From Wurfbainia villosa (lineage: Eukaryota > Streptophyta > Magnoliopsida > Zingiberales > Zingiberaceae): a stretch of DNA of 64,000 nucleotides. Below, one piece after another: positions 10,648-23,106 of the stretch. The notes under the pieces are model-generated. The model worked only from the letters and a program-made list of their open reading frames with translations, ran no database searches and was not told the DNA's origin. The position numbers and the translations under genes are program-made. Location: assembly GCA_025175895.1 (NCBI GenBank), contig CM046001.1, positions 47,057,719-47,121,718 of the forward strand, given 5' to 3'. How positions within the stretch are numbered: position 1 is the first letter of the stretch; the number at the start of each line of letters is the position of its first letter.

Positions 10648-11904
10648 TTATTCTATTACGCACATGCCCAATTTTCGTCTTAATAGACTAAATTCGGATT
10701 CGGGTAGGGGTTTAGTAAATAGGTCTGCAAGGTTAGATTTTGATTCGAAGTACTCGAGGTGTATGGCTCAGTTGGCCACATGTTCTAGAATGAAATGGTG
10801 TTTGACTTCTATATGTTTGGTCCTAGAGTGACATATTGGATTCTTGGTAAGATTAATTTAACTAATGTTATATACGTGAAGTTTAGTATTCGTAAAGTAT
10901 AACTTAAAGTCGCGGAGAGTGTGCTTCATCCAAAGAAGTTGAGTGACACACTCACCCATCGCGATGTATTCGGCTTCGGTGGTAGATAAGGCAACACAAT
11001 GTTGCTTCCTACTGCACCAACTCACTAGACTCGAGCCGAGTAGTTGACAACAACCGCGTGCTCTTCTCTCGAGTTTACTACTGCAGATAATCCAAATCGA
11101 GTAGCCGATTAGTTCGAACTCGAGATCTAGGATACCAAATACTACATTAAGTGTACCCTTTAGATATCTAAGGATACACTTAACTAGGGTTAGTGAGACT
11201 CCTCGCAGGTTTGAAATCGGCGCATACTTCGCAAATAGGATATCGTCGGCTCATAGCTACATGTGAGACTCCTATTACACTCCTATAGTATTTTAAGTCA
11301 ATGGACTTACTTTCTAGGTCTTCATGTTAACATTAATCGCCATTGGGGTGTTTATTATCTTAGCATCTTGCATTCCAAATCTTTTAATTAACTCCTTAGT
11401 GTATTTTTGTTGATATAGATATATACCATCCTTAGTTTGTTTAATTTGTAGGCCTAAAAAGAAACTTAACTGACCAAGTTCATTTCGAACTCACTTTCCA
11501 TGAGCGAAACGAACTCGTTTAGTAAGGCTGAGTTAGAGGTTCCAAAAATTATATCGTCTACGTAAATTTGAGCTATGAATATTTCATTACCTAAGGTTTT
11601 TACAAAGAGAGTTGGGTCAACTAAGCCTTGGTTAAACCCTTTTGACTTAAGATGGATTGAAAGTCTCTCGTACCAAGCTCGAGGAGCTTGTTTAAGTCCA
11701 TAGAGAGCTTTCTTAAGTTTTAGAACATGGTCGGGTTTATCTAGATTTTCAATCCGGGGTTGGCTAACATAAACTTCTTCTTTAATGTATCCATTTAGAA
11801 TGCCAACTTAACATCCATTTGAAATTAAATCCTCGATGTGCGGCATAAGCTAGCAACATTCGAATGGATTGAGTCTAGCTATGGGGCATAGGTTTCGTCG
11901 TAAT
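10648..11904 (-). pseudogene. Copia reverse transcriptase C-half and RNase H (broken)
   Basis: Minus-strand reading finds the RT catalytic motif YVDDIIFG at about 11553-11576 and the RNase H motif LSTTEAEYIAMGEC at about 10960-11000. The family's typical C-terminus (RRKLGMCV) ends at a stop at 10648-10650. RT copies the element's RNA into DNA in the particle; RNase H removes the RNA. Several frameshifts and stops split the region, so no long frame remains. Some breaks sit at CHG words and may be sequencing errors. Confidence 0.8.
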
Positions 11905-12699
11905 CTAAGCCTTCGACTTGGCTAAAACCTTTGCGACTAACCTAGCCTTATTTCTAACTACTTCACCTTTATCATTAAGCTTATTTCGAAACACCCACCT
12001 TGTTCCAATTATCGTTTTGTCTTTAGGTGGTGGTACTAATTCCCACACTTCATTCCTAGTAAATTGAGCTAGCTCTTCTTGCATTGCAATAATCCAATCG
12101 GGATCAAGAAGAGCTTGTTCAATTGATTTGGGTTCTATCTTTGAAATTAAGGAAATTTGACTAAGGTTCCTATAGGATGCTCTAGTTCGAACTCCTAGAT
12201 TAGGATCTCCTATCACTTGATCGATAGGGTGGTTAGTCTGAATCCTAGATTGGGTTGGGTTTGTGTCACCTAATGCTTGATCAATGGGGTGACTTGGTTG
12301 AACACTAGTTTGGTTGGAGTCATCTATCACTTGATCAATAGAGTGACTAGGTTGACCTAGGTTAGGATTAACACTGACCGATCTCGGATCAGAGTTAGGT
12401 CTAGTATGAATCGGCTCGCTAATTGGGGTTGCCGGGGGTTTTGTTGGTTCATGTCCTTCATCAAATACTACATTGATAGTCTCCTCAACTCTAAGGGTGT
12501 CGTGGTTATATACTCTATAAGCTCTACTTGTAGTCGAGTATCCTAGAAAGATTCCGGTCGTGGTTTTAGAAGTAAATTTCCCTAGGTAATCCTTAGTGTT
12601 TAGGATATGTACCTTACACCCAAATACCCTAAAGTACTTGATGTTAGGTATTTTATCGTGATAAATCTCATACGAGGTCTTAAGGTGCCTCTTTACCAT
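11905..12699 (-). pseudogene. Copia integrase C-terminus and RT N-terminus
   Basis: A 264-codon open frame. Residues 1-85 are the end of integrase with the GIFLGYSTTSRAYRVYN motif and VEETINVVFDE. A linker of about 100 residues follows with repeated 'HPIDQVIGDPN' blocks (three related copies). Then RT starts with LDPDWIIAMQEELAQF and GTRWVFRNKL. Integrase inserts the DNA copy and RT makes it; both are cut from one polyprotein. The frame shifts at both ends, so this is a fragment of a longer pol. Confidence 0.85.
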
Positions 12700-13121
12700 A
12701 AGGATCCTATTTTGGACATAGCAAGTCGTCGCTAATCTGGCCGCCCAAACCCATCGGGTAGGTCGTATTCGCTCAACATGGTCCTAGCGCTTCTTGTAGA
12801 GTTCGGTTTTCCGCTCCACTAGGCCATTTTGGCCGAGGGGTCCTAGGCGCAAGAGAATTCATGGTGGTATCCGCTTAGGTTACGTAAGCGGTGAACCTTT
12901 GATTTTCGAATTCACCACCATGATCGCTTTCTAAGTCTTTTAACCTTAAGGTCTTTTGATTCTCGATTAATTTGAATAGATTAGTTAATCGATCTAGGTA
13001 TCATTTTTATGTTTGATGACAACCTGTAGTAAACTCGAGTAGTCACAATTATGACTAAGCAATATTGACTTCTATCGAGTGACTTGGCTCCATGTGAATC
13101 GAATAGATCCATATCGAGAGC
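12700..13121 (-). pseudogene. Copia integrase core (frameshifted)
   Basis: On the minus strand, pieces of the conserved integrase core segment around 'PRTPQ..GVVERKNRTLQE' can be read across more than one frame at about 12770-12860. The region links the protease/pre-integrase frame to the integrase end. No frame is intact. Confidence 0.65.
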
Positions 13122-13673
13122 TCAAGTACACTTGAGGTTCGCTTCTTGGTTAGTTAACTTGTGTTGTGTCCTAGGTTGTTTTCCTTGTTGACAAGCATTA
13201 CAGATTTTATTAACCAAGTTGTTGAGGTTGGTAAGCCTCTCGACTGCCACTCGACTCATCTTGTGGACGAGTCTTGGGTGCGAGTGACCGAGTCGTCGGT
13301 GCCACAACCATGATTCTCTGCCGCTGGTCATAAGACACTTAGTTGAGGAGTTGGTTAAATTGATCGTATAAATGTTGTTATTTCTAGTTCCTTTAAGAAT
13401 TATTTCAGAGGTTTCGTTGGTATTAATTACGCATTCATTTTCTAGAAATATAACCTTATAGTTATTATCACACAATTGGCTTACACTAAGTAAGTTATAT
13501 TCAAAATTCTCTACAAGTAATACATTTTTAATAACAAAATTCGTGTTAAGCTCGATATCACCCGATCCGATGATTTTGAGCTTGTTATTCCCAAAGGCAT
13601 CCTCGTTTGAATCGAAGCTTTGTGAATTTGAGTCGATCCTGGCCATGTGTCGGGAATCAGCCCATGTATCCAT
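13122..13673 (-). pseudogene. Copia protease end and GAG-pre-integrase domain
   Basis: A 183-codon frame. Its start reads like the protease region with the usual 'DSGCSRHMTG' motif damaged (WADSRHMAR). The pre-integrase zinc domain follows: ESWLWHRRLGHSHPRLVHKM (His pair) and ICNACQQGKQPR (Cys pair). This is the HHCC domain that helps integrase bind DNA ends. The 'NLLSVSQLCDNNYKVIF' stretch between them is standard for copia pol. The catalytic protease segment cannot be read clearly. Confidence 0.85.
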
Positions 13674-14225
13674 CCATTGATCCTACACACAAGGTGGTTG
13701 GATTGGATGTTAGATTTTGTTAAGAAAATTGGTTGTAAGTTGTTAACCCCAGGTCATCTCACCGAGTCTATATGATCAAGCATGTTATATTTATGTGTTT
13801 ATTTTGAGATGACTTCTAATTAAGTTGATTAAGTGGATTTAGGTTCAAGTAATTTTATGTTAGATTTGGATTTAACCCTAGGCTTGTCAAGTTTACCTTT
13901 TCAAGATCATGGCTTCCAGGTCGTGGCGAGGCACAGGGGCCTTCTTTTATCGGATCATCGACCACTTCCTTAGACAAAGCCATTTTCAAGAAAATGATGA
14001 CTTGACTCACCTAAGATCATTTCCTAGTCTAACTGGTTATTTTTGAAAAGAGGCTCCCCGAGGCTCAATCTTTTCAAAGGATTTTAGTTGGTTATTTGAA
14101 AAGAGGCTCCCCGAGGCTCAATCTTTTCGAAGAATTTTAGTTGGTTATGTACGTGTTCTAAGAGAGTTCACAAGTTTTAAAGCACAAACTTTCTAAGTTA
14201 AAACATGCAATTTCTAAGTTAAAGC
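13674..14225 (-). other. Gag-pol spacer of inner SIRE-like element
   Basis: No readable protein between the gag stop (14226-14228) and the protease frame. A 57-bp unit containing 'gaaaagaggctccccgaggc' is duplicated in tandem (about 14033-14145). Frameshifts may hide protease sequence here. Confidence 0.5.
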
Positions 14226-14306
14226 TCAAACATATTTTGTACTGGCTCCCCCTAGACCGTTGAATCGGTTCGGTCTATCCACATAGTGGATTTGGTCCTT
14301 GGGAAC
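14226..14306 (-). pseudogene. Last codons of SIRE-like gag, severed by Athila array
   Basis: Continues the gag frame cut at 33797. With one copy of the GGAAC target duplication removed, the frame runs on for about 27 codons to a TGA at 14226-14228. This confirms that the Athila array landed in an uninterrupted part of gag. Confidence 0.7.
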
Positions 14307-16236
14307 TGATCGAACGATTTTTAATGTCGCAATACCGTTCCCAAATTATTTACCGAACCCCCTAACTACACTAATGCAGTATAGGACTGACTCGGGTCAT
14401 CTCCCAACGAACCTAATGGCTGAACGTTTGTTTTTAAACAGAAGTAAACACTGGGGGTTTTTACAATTCATCAAAACAATTATTCAAAGCTAACCTATTG
14501 CAAGAACGATTCAACCTTGCACCGCACTGTCACTATACGATGCAATGGTCAAACAATTCTGGTAAAAAGACATGGAAATTAAATCTGCAGGAAGTAAATC
14601 TAACTAATGCGCAAAAGTAAGTAATCACGCACATCATCACTATACGCATAATGATCACGTAAACAAAGGTGAACAATTTAACTATGTATCATGATCACAC
14701 TATACGACAGAGTCAAACAATACTAAAAATTGCAATAAATAAAATGCAATAAACGAAAGCAATTCCGCATAATCGTGACACTATACTGAATCGTCGAATG
14801 TAAATGAAATCTAATCTAATAATGAAAGACTAATCAAACACCGCGACCTACTATACGATGCCTGGATTGGACAATTTTAATTGATGGGGTTAGTATATCA
14901 GCAACAAGAAATTAAACTAACCTACAAATGTACGACGAACAAAATTTAACCACTAAGTAACAACCAACCCTATAGAAATAAAATCACGCGTGAACAAACA
15001 AACAATTAGCAGAACAAACCTAATCAACTACTAACGAATGCATAATCTAACAGGATGAACACGCAAACAAACGAACATATAAACAATCCTACACATGAAC
15101 ATCCATATAGAGTCCAAATAAACAACGACCGGTAACCACACGGCGGTCGCAACAAACCGAACAGCCCTCTCCGGCAGTGAATGCGAAGCTGCCCAACCAG
15201 CGCAGCAGGGAGGACGGACATACGACTGAATGCGATCACTGTTCCGGCAGCTGTGGAGTCACCGGACAGTGAGGTGGAACTCCACCGGTGGAGATGGCGC
15301 TGTCCTAACTGGCGCAGCGTGTGGGTGGCTCCGGCGAGGAAGGGAAGGCCTATCCCAGCCGCCGGGATGGAGTGAACGCCGGTGAAGGTTGTACTCGCCG
15401 GAATCCCGCGCTCGCCCCTCTTCCGATTAGCTGTCCGAACCACGGCATCTAATCGTCCGCCGAGGCTCGCCTGGGATCATCGCCGGCTGTCGGAGGGAAG
15501 GTCGCCGGAGTGGAGTGCCGGGCTGTCGCCGCCGCGCGTGTAGTCGCCGGTCGCCCGCGCTCGCGAGGGGAAGAAGACGGCGCTCGCTCGAATGGATTTG
15601 CGCGATCTGGCTCTGCCGATTTGGGAAGGTGAGTTATTAACTGAAAAACACCAGCCGTCCGATCTGAGCTTCATCTAATCCCAGCCGTCCAAACAAGCTA
15701 GGGTTTAATGGATATATCAATTGCTTAATTAGGCTGCTCCATTCAACGGCTGAAATCAGTCTGATTTGAAATGGACGGATCTGATCCGTCTGAAGGTATA
15801 ATCACGATCCAACGGTCCGGATGAACGACCAAGACGTGTAGATCTTAATGTACGGGCCGGATCGCTCCAGATCCAGATGGATGACTCAGAATCAATCACT
15901 TTCCTCGGACGGTCCATAATGCTCAGATCTGAACCCTTGATTTAATTTGCCTTCTGATCTAGATGAAGGGCTCAGATTAAATCATCTTGAAATGTCCATT
16001 ATGACCCCAGATGAAGCCATATTTGATCCAACTTAAGTCACCCAGTCATGGCTATCTCGATCTCCTACAAACAAAGATAAAGTTTGCATATAAGTCCAAA
16101 AATTAGGAGAATTTACAATAAGGTCCAAAAATATATCCAACTCATAAAACATGTAAATAATCAATAATAAATCACTCGAGAGGATAAAAACAGTGATATT
16201 AAGGACCAAAATAATACAACAAAATGACAGTTATCA
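14307..16236 (-). repeat. Athila LTR A (3'-most, low-coordinate side)
   Basis: 1,930 bp. Minus-strand start TGATAACTGTCATTTTG at 16236, end ...CGTTCGATCA at 14307. The spaced 19-bp motif array seen in LTR B is partly changed here. A GC-rich block (15180-15620) gives spurious frames. Confidence 0.9.
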
Positions 16237-17670
16237 ATTCCCCCACACTTATTTTTGCGCGTCCCGTGCAATAACAAAAATAAAGAAACTGACTCACTAA
16301 CTCATTCCCCAAACAATACCTGATCGATAATTGATGGAAAAATAAGTTACTTAGGATCACCAAATTCATCAAGATCTAGGGTATTCAAAAGATCCGACTC
16401 TACAACAATCAACATGTATGATGATTTCTGATCAAATCAAATAAACTAAGCGATACAAAACCTCCCAAAATGGATAAATGCACCGATGCTCACATAATAT
16501 CATAGGAGTGGGGCGCCTCAAACAACATGCAATTTTGTACTACCATATGCTTGCTTATCATCTATTTCTATCGCTATCAATACATCTCATACATGAATCA
16601 AAAGGATTTATCATGAATCAGAATAAGATCAAAAGTAGATGGCAGATAAAGTATGCAAAGAGAAGTACAAGACAAAGGTACAAATGAATAGGGAACAAGA
16701 GAAGAATTGGAGAAATAAACCTGATGAGTTGCTCTGTGAAATACTCGAATCGAATATGGGAAGAGGCGGACAATTGGAAACTTTAGAATTGGATTCAGGA
16801 TCAAATGGCTCTATCCAACACATTGCAATCCCATTTGCCTGCATTACATTTGCACAATTTTTTTTTTTTTTTTTTTTCAACAAAAGAAACATCGATGGCT
16901 CCATTTATTTCTTTTTTTTTTTTTGCGAGAAACTCAAGTACTAATCAGACAAATATATCTCGAGAACCAATGACCTCACGAAAACTATATCTTCCATATC
17001 ATGTTTCCAACACAAATAATATAGCTCCTCCCCCACACTTAAAATTTTTGTCCGTCTCGGACAATACAACCCATCAAACTATTCCTCCAATATGGAAAAT
17101 AATAGATATGAAAAAGATAATCCACAAAGATACAAAGACCATGAATAGCAAATGAAAAGATAAGACAAGTAAGACATGGAAGATGGAAGTATCAAGTGGA
17201 TTAGACAATCAAACCAAGTCAGGAAAAGAGTCAAGAATGAAATCCTTCATCATATTCATGCAAGTAAATGTTACTGCAGTTTTGAAAAGATTCAAAGCAA
17301 GTTCTAGAGTAACAAGAATCACATGTGTTATCACACAAAAGTGGGTAGATGATAAGAATGGCTTATAACCTCACTAGGTGAATCAAAATCAAGCTTAATC
17401 TATCAATAAAAAGTTCACCATCATAACAAGTGACTGCATGCAAGTGAAGTCTCTTATCATACACAAAAATCCACAAGTTGATGATCAAACTTAACTAATT
17501 TTTACCACCTCTGAATTGATACTAAGGCATGCATAGAGAATATTATTTGACTCAACGAAAACAACTAAATAACTGAGGCAACCAGGCAGATAAACAAACA
17601 ACTAACACAGATTATTCCGAACATGAAAGGAAGGAAACAAACGCAGTAAATAAAAGAACACACTCCCCTT
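16237..17670 (-). other. Athila copy 1 post-integrase region
   Basis: Begins with the purine tract (minus strand TAAGTGTGGGGGAAT, 16237-16251), followed by 1.4 kb without a long minus-strand frame. Athila elements often carry an env-like gene here; none is seen. T-runs lie at 16859-16877 and 16912-16924. Confidence 0.65.
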
Positions 17671-20600
17671 TCATGCCGGGGAAGAAACATCCTCAAGGTC
17701 CACTTCCTCTACTATAGTTTCTCGCCCCTTCGTGAAATATCTTGAGACGGTGTCCATTCACTCGTAAATGTTCCTCAAGAAGGTTCTGCACTCTACAACA
17801 CCATAGGGAAACACATTAGTCACACAAAAGCGGACCGCTCCACGGATCTCAACTTACCTCCGATTAACCCGAGACGAGACTGTACAATAAAACTTTTTGA
17901 ATATGGAACTCCTTCCTCACAAGCTTCTTGTCATGAAAATTTTTTTCTTCTCTTTGTAAATCACGGGAGTTCTCATATGCTTCTAACCGTATCTCTTGAG
18001 TTCTGAAGTTGGAGTTTCCTCTCTCCCGACTGTAAGCCTCCATGTTGCAAGCTTTCACCGCCCAATAAGCCTGTGCTCAATCTCCATTTGGCAAGTGACA
18101 TGCTTTGCCATAAACCAATCTGTAAGGGGACATGCCTATGGAGTCTTATAGGCGATCTGTAGGCCCACAAAGCGTCCTCGACCTTTTGCTCCAATCTTTC
18201 TGTGCCCCACTTTGTCTTCTCGATAGATTTGATCTCTCTGTTTGACACTGCTGCCCATTCGTCCGAGGGTGATAAGGAGTAGAAATCTTATGAAACACCC
18301 ATACCGCCGATGGCTTTCATGTGTATGCTGCAAAGTGAGACCCTTGATCATGATGATACGCCAGGTATCCCAAATCTGCAAAATATGTGAGACTGACAAA
18401 ATTCACAACAAGCTGGAGAATCATCGATCTGGTGGGATGGCCTCCACCCATTTGGAAACATAATCGATGACGAAAAGAATATAAGAAAATCCAAAAGATA
18501 CGGAAAAGGACCCATAAAATCGATACCCCAAACGTCAAAAAATCTCACAGAATAACAAAGATTGTTGAGGCATTTCATTTCTATGTCCTATGTTCCTGCT
18601 CGCTGACATCTCTCACAAGTTTTATAGAATTCATAGGCATCATGAAATAAGGTGGGCCAATACAAACCAGATTCTAAAACTTTCCTAGCAGTCCTTTGGG
18701 GTCCAAAATGCCCCCCACAAGCAGAGAATGACAAAAGTAAGTCTGAGAATGAAACTCATAGTCCGGGACACATCTCTAATAATCTGATCACTACAAAACT
18801 TCCAAAGGTAAGGATCATCCCATACATAATACTTGGCATCACTTTTCAATTTACGGACTTGTGCATGAGAAAAAATGAAGGTACAACACTGCAACTAAAT
18901 AGTTAGCAATATCTCGCATACCATGGTGTCTTACCCCGCAAGTGAAAAAGTTGCTCATCCGGGAAAGAATGCGCATGGGGGTGGAATCTATCTCCGTCTA
19001 CTATCACCGCTTTCGGATGGTGCTACTGTGTTCTCCCTCCCGCTCCTATCGCGTATCTCTACGAATTCTTGAAGCAGAAGCATCCATCTAATCAATCTCG
19101 GTTTTGCATCAAGCTTCTTCAGGAGGAATTTCAAAGCTGCATGATCAGAGAAAATAACCACATGAGAACATAGCAAATAAGATCTGAATTTATCCAAAGC
19201 AAAAACAATAGCTAAAAGCTCTTTTTCTGTGGTGGTGTAATTGGATTGCGGCAAAGATCCAATGTCCTCGAGGCATAACAGATCACATGAGGCGCTCTGT
19301 CTACTCTCACGTGCCAGCTGCTCCCCCACCGCGTAGTTCGAGGCATCACACATCAACTCGAACGGAGAGCCCACTCCGGTGGTCTAAGGATCGCCGATGT
19401 CAAAGCACCCTCGAGCCGGTTAAAAGAGTCCTTGCACCTCGATCAAATCAAACACCACCTCCCTCAAGCAAGTTGGTCAAGGGTAGGGCAATCTTGAAAT
19501 CTGATAAAACGTCTCAGAAACACGCATGTCCAAGAAAAGCACGAACTTCCCGCACAGAAGCGGGGTAAGATAGAGCAGAAATAACATGAATTTTAGCAGG
19601 ATCTACTTCTATACCATGCACAGAGATAATATGACCTAGGACTATCCCATGCCCTACCATGAAATGACATTTCTCGAAATTCAAAACCAAATCCAGATCA
19701 ATGCATCTCTGTAGAAACTCTCGACAAACTATCCAGACAGGAATCAAAAGAAGAACCATACACGTAAAAATCGTCCATAAAACCTCCATGCAATGCTCTA
19801 ATAAATCACCAAAATACTAACCATACATCGGAATGTCCCGGGAGCATTGCAAAGTCCAAAAGGCATACGCCGATATGCATACGTCCGAAGGGCAAGTAAA
19901 AGTGGTCTTCTCCCGATCCTGGAGCAATACAGATCTGGAAGTACCCAAAGTGTAACCATCTAGGAAGCAATAGTGTGACTTGCACCTCCTTTCTAGCATC
20001 CGATCAATAAAAGGTAGGGGTAGTGGTCTTTCCTCCGGCCCGATTAAGCTTCTGTAGTCTACACAAACTCTCCAAGAGTTCAACTCGTGGGAATCAACTC
20101 ATTATCTGTAGATTGGCAACCACTGTAATACTGGACTTCTGAACCACCGAACAGGACTTACCCAATTGCTATCCAAAATAGGATAGATAATGCCACAGAG
20201 AAGCCTTGTCACCTCTTTCTTTACTACCCGTCATTTGTGGTTGTCTAACTGGTTTTACATCCTCTTCCAAGTGAATCTGCGGCATACAGATCGAAGGATC
20301 GATACGGGGATATCACCGCCCACCCAATCGCTTTCTACGCCTCAAAAGATCTACTAATCTGTACTCTGATCGACTCTAGATCTCGCATAATAACGGGTCG
20401 CCGTCCTTATCCAAATACACATACTTCAAATGCTCGGGAAGAGGTTTGATTCAAGGCTGTGGTTGCATATCCGATGGAAGTGATTCTGGGCGTTGTCAAG
20501 GTCGCAAGTCCCTACACATTCCATGTCCTCGTCAAAATCAAAGGGCCTACAAATAGGTCCTAACAAAACATTATCTACACCGTAATCGCCAGATCATAAA

Positions 20601-20749
20601 TCACTACAAAGAGAAGGTATAGAAATATCCAATCGAAAAATAGACTCGAAATGAAATCCATGCAATCCATTTCATCCTCTAAGTCCATGCCGAGTATAGA
20701 ATGATCTTCCGCCGGGTGCTTCATCGCATCCAAAATCTCGAATCAACTA
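17671..20749 (-). pseudogene. Athila copy 1 RT, RNase H and integrase (heavily broken)
   Basis: Recognisable in order on the minus strand: RT (WRVCVDYR at about 20065, the FMDDF catalytic site near 19770 with a base lost in an A-run, 'NFEKCHFMVGHG' near 19665), RNase H (FELMCDASNYAVG near 19350, SNYTTTEKELLAIVFALDKF, 18988-19374) and integrase (HHCC zinc domain near 18600-18720, catalytic core start near 18480-18578, C-terminus to 17671). There are many more frame breaks than in copy 2. Compared with copy 2, small losses cluster at CTG, CAG and CCTG words, so the true gene may be less damaged than it looks. Confidence 0.85.
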
Positions 20750-22846
20750 CGGATATCTCCTACCTCCATGGAAAGTGTACTGCATGCACATCAATCTTGG
20801 TCTTGGCGTCTTGAGGAAAGGTGCGAGAATAAGCGAGCTCTCGCTCTGTGAATCACCCTCCATGTCAAGAATGTAGAAATCAGCGGGAAATATCAGCTCT
20901 TTCACCTTAACCAACACATCCTCGATCACCCTGTGTCATTGATTGGCTAAGCTGAATCACTACACACAGTAGGCTGTAAGGGTCCAATACCTAATGAACG
21001 GAAAACAGACCTTGGCATCACATTAATGGAAGCTCCTAGATCTAGCATAGCATCCTCGAACACATAGCTCCCAATCACGCAAGGTACAGTGAAAACTCCT
21101 GGATCCTCGCACTTCTGGGGCAAAGTCTGAATAAGTGCTGAAACATTCTTTCCAACTCTGATTAACTCATTTCCTTTCAGCTTCCTCTTATGCACACACA
21201 ATTCTTTCAGAAACTTGGCATACTTGGGAATCTGCTCGATCATTGTCAACAAAGGGACATTAACTTCCACCTTACTGAACAAATCCACAAGCTCCTGAAA
21301 TTCCCTAGCCTTTTCTTCACTAACCCCCTTCCTAGGCTGTACTGGCCTCTGAGGGAAAGGTAATGGAACTGGCGACTCTGATCGTCGCGGCTGTGGATCC
21401 TGCTCTGCTCTGCACTGCTCTGAACTACGATCGCAAGAATCGGATCTGCAGTGTGGTCCAAGCACGGGAGTGCAAGTAACTCTACCACTCCGCAGTGTAA
21501 TTGAACTGATGTTTCCTTTAGGATTCGGGATGGTCTGAGATGGTAGCTGACTAGATCCCTGTGACTGCAGCTGGTTAATGTTGGATGCAAGCTGGCTAAG
21601 TTGTCTCTCTATGTTCTGAATAGATGCATCCGTCTTCTGCTGAAACTGCTGCTGCTGTACCAAAAACTGCTGCACAAAATCCTCCATCTTTGGATTTGAA
21701 CTTGAACTGGAAGACTCAGCTATAACTGGCTGAACAGAAGGTCTGACCTGTACTGGGTTACTCTGGATAGCTAGGGGTCTCTGAAATGCTAGTCCTGGCT
21801 GAAACGGCTGCTGATAAAATGAATTCCCATACCTCAGATTTGGATGATCTCTCCATCCTGGATTATAAGTGGCAGACATCGGATCATATCTGGAATGTTG
21901 TTGCTGATACTGAGGCCGAGCATCGATGTCGCTGGCGTCTTCTGATCCGATATGGAGGATGATATGAGGCCGAGCATCGAGGTCTGGAAGGAAACTGATT
22001 TGCCGCCGCTACTATTTCATCTTGCTGGAGTGAAGGACATGAATCAGAAGGATGCTCTGGACTCGAACAAATACCACAAACTCTCATAGGTTGCATAGGC
22101 ACTATAGAAGATTGGCTTGCCTGGTTCAGAGCCAACTGCCTAACTAATGATGTGAGCTCCTGTATAGAATTCTTCATCTCCGCCTGATCAGTAATAGCCA
22201 GGTGAGCCTCACTCACCCCTCTAGTCACTATAGCTCTGCTCCCAAACTGCTGTGAGTTCTCTGCCATGTTTGCAATAAGCTCTCGGGCCTCACTGGGAGT
22301 CTTGTTAACTAATGCCCCTCCACTAGCTGCATCTATCATACTCTGTCCATGGGAAGCGATCCCTCATAGAAATCTTGAGCGAGCAACGGGTCAGCGATCG
22401 ATCTTTGGGGCAGCTGGAACATAGTTTCTTGAATCTCTCGAACTCATACAATGTCTCTCGATGAGATTTGGGATACTGCAGATGCTTTTCTGATGGTAGC
22501 GATTCGGGATCTTTGGGAAGAACTTTTCCAAGAATGCTTTCTTCAATTCAAGCCAACTATTAATACATCAGTGGAAGATAGTATAACCATCCTTTCTTTG
22601 CTCAAGTGAAAATGGAAAAGCTCTCAATTTTATATCTTCCTCAAAATGCCACTGGCTTCATAGTAGAGCACACCACATGGAACTTCGTGCAAGTGCCTAT
22701 TGGGATCTTCGCGACAATCCATGAAACTTAGGAAGCAAATGATGCACTGATCCGAGCTCAAAATCCTCCTCTAAAGGGTAGCTAATGCAAGAATCTTGGT
22801 ATGTCGCATCGTAAGCAAGCTCCTTGAGTCCTATTGTTATCGCCAT
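20750..22846 (-). pseudogene. Athila copy 1 gag and protease
   Basis: Probable start ATG 22846. The 22339-21884 frame holds the middle of gag with zinc knuckle CGICSSPEHPSDSC (C-x2-C-x4-H-x4-C, about 22035-22085). The 21879-20947 frame (310 codons) holds a Gln-rich segment, the Athila signature SQTIPNPKGNISSITLRSGR, then protease with active-site DLGAS (about 21028-21055) and MPRSVFRSLGIGPL. Gag packages the RNA; protease cuts the polyprotein. This copy's gag is the better preserved of the two, but frameshifts at about 20945, 21882 and upstream of 22339 remain. Confidence 0.88.
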
Positions 22847-23106
22847 GACTATCTGCCTAACTCGATGGGTATGTCGGAAGTATCGGTGACCGCCGGTGCT
22901 CTCCGCAGTGCGTGAAAAGTTCTATCAATCTCAGGATCCAGCTCAAAGAGTTTATCGCCTGAAGACCTGGTCATTTTCAAAAACAAACAACACAATGAGT
23001 ATAGAAAAGATAAGAAAGACAATAATAACAAAAGAAAAAGAAAACAAACAAACAAACTATAGTTTAAAGACAAACGAACCCATTAGAGTTCCAAGCGGCC
23101 AAAATT
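22847..23106 (-). other. Athila copy 1 leader and damaged primer site
   Basis: Leader between LTR B and gag. Where copy 2 has the full tRNA-Asp site, this copy reads only 'gttccaagcggccaaaatt' just before LTR B, i.e. the CCGGCAACGGCG block is shortened. The loss falls on CCG/CGG words, so it may be a read error rather than a true mutation. Confidence 0.7.

Noticed and set aside
16237..17670. Env-like gene after Athila integrase
   Set aside because: No minus-strand frame of useful length in either copy; only short frames over T-runs.
22849..23073. Leu/Phe-rich 74-codon minus frame that could be a membrane peptide
   Set aside because: Reads through a T-rich low-complexity leader of Athila; the gag start lies just below and explains the region.
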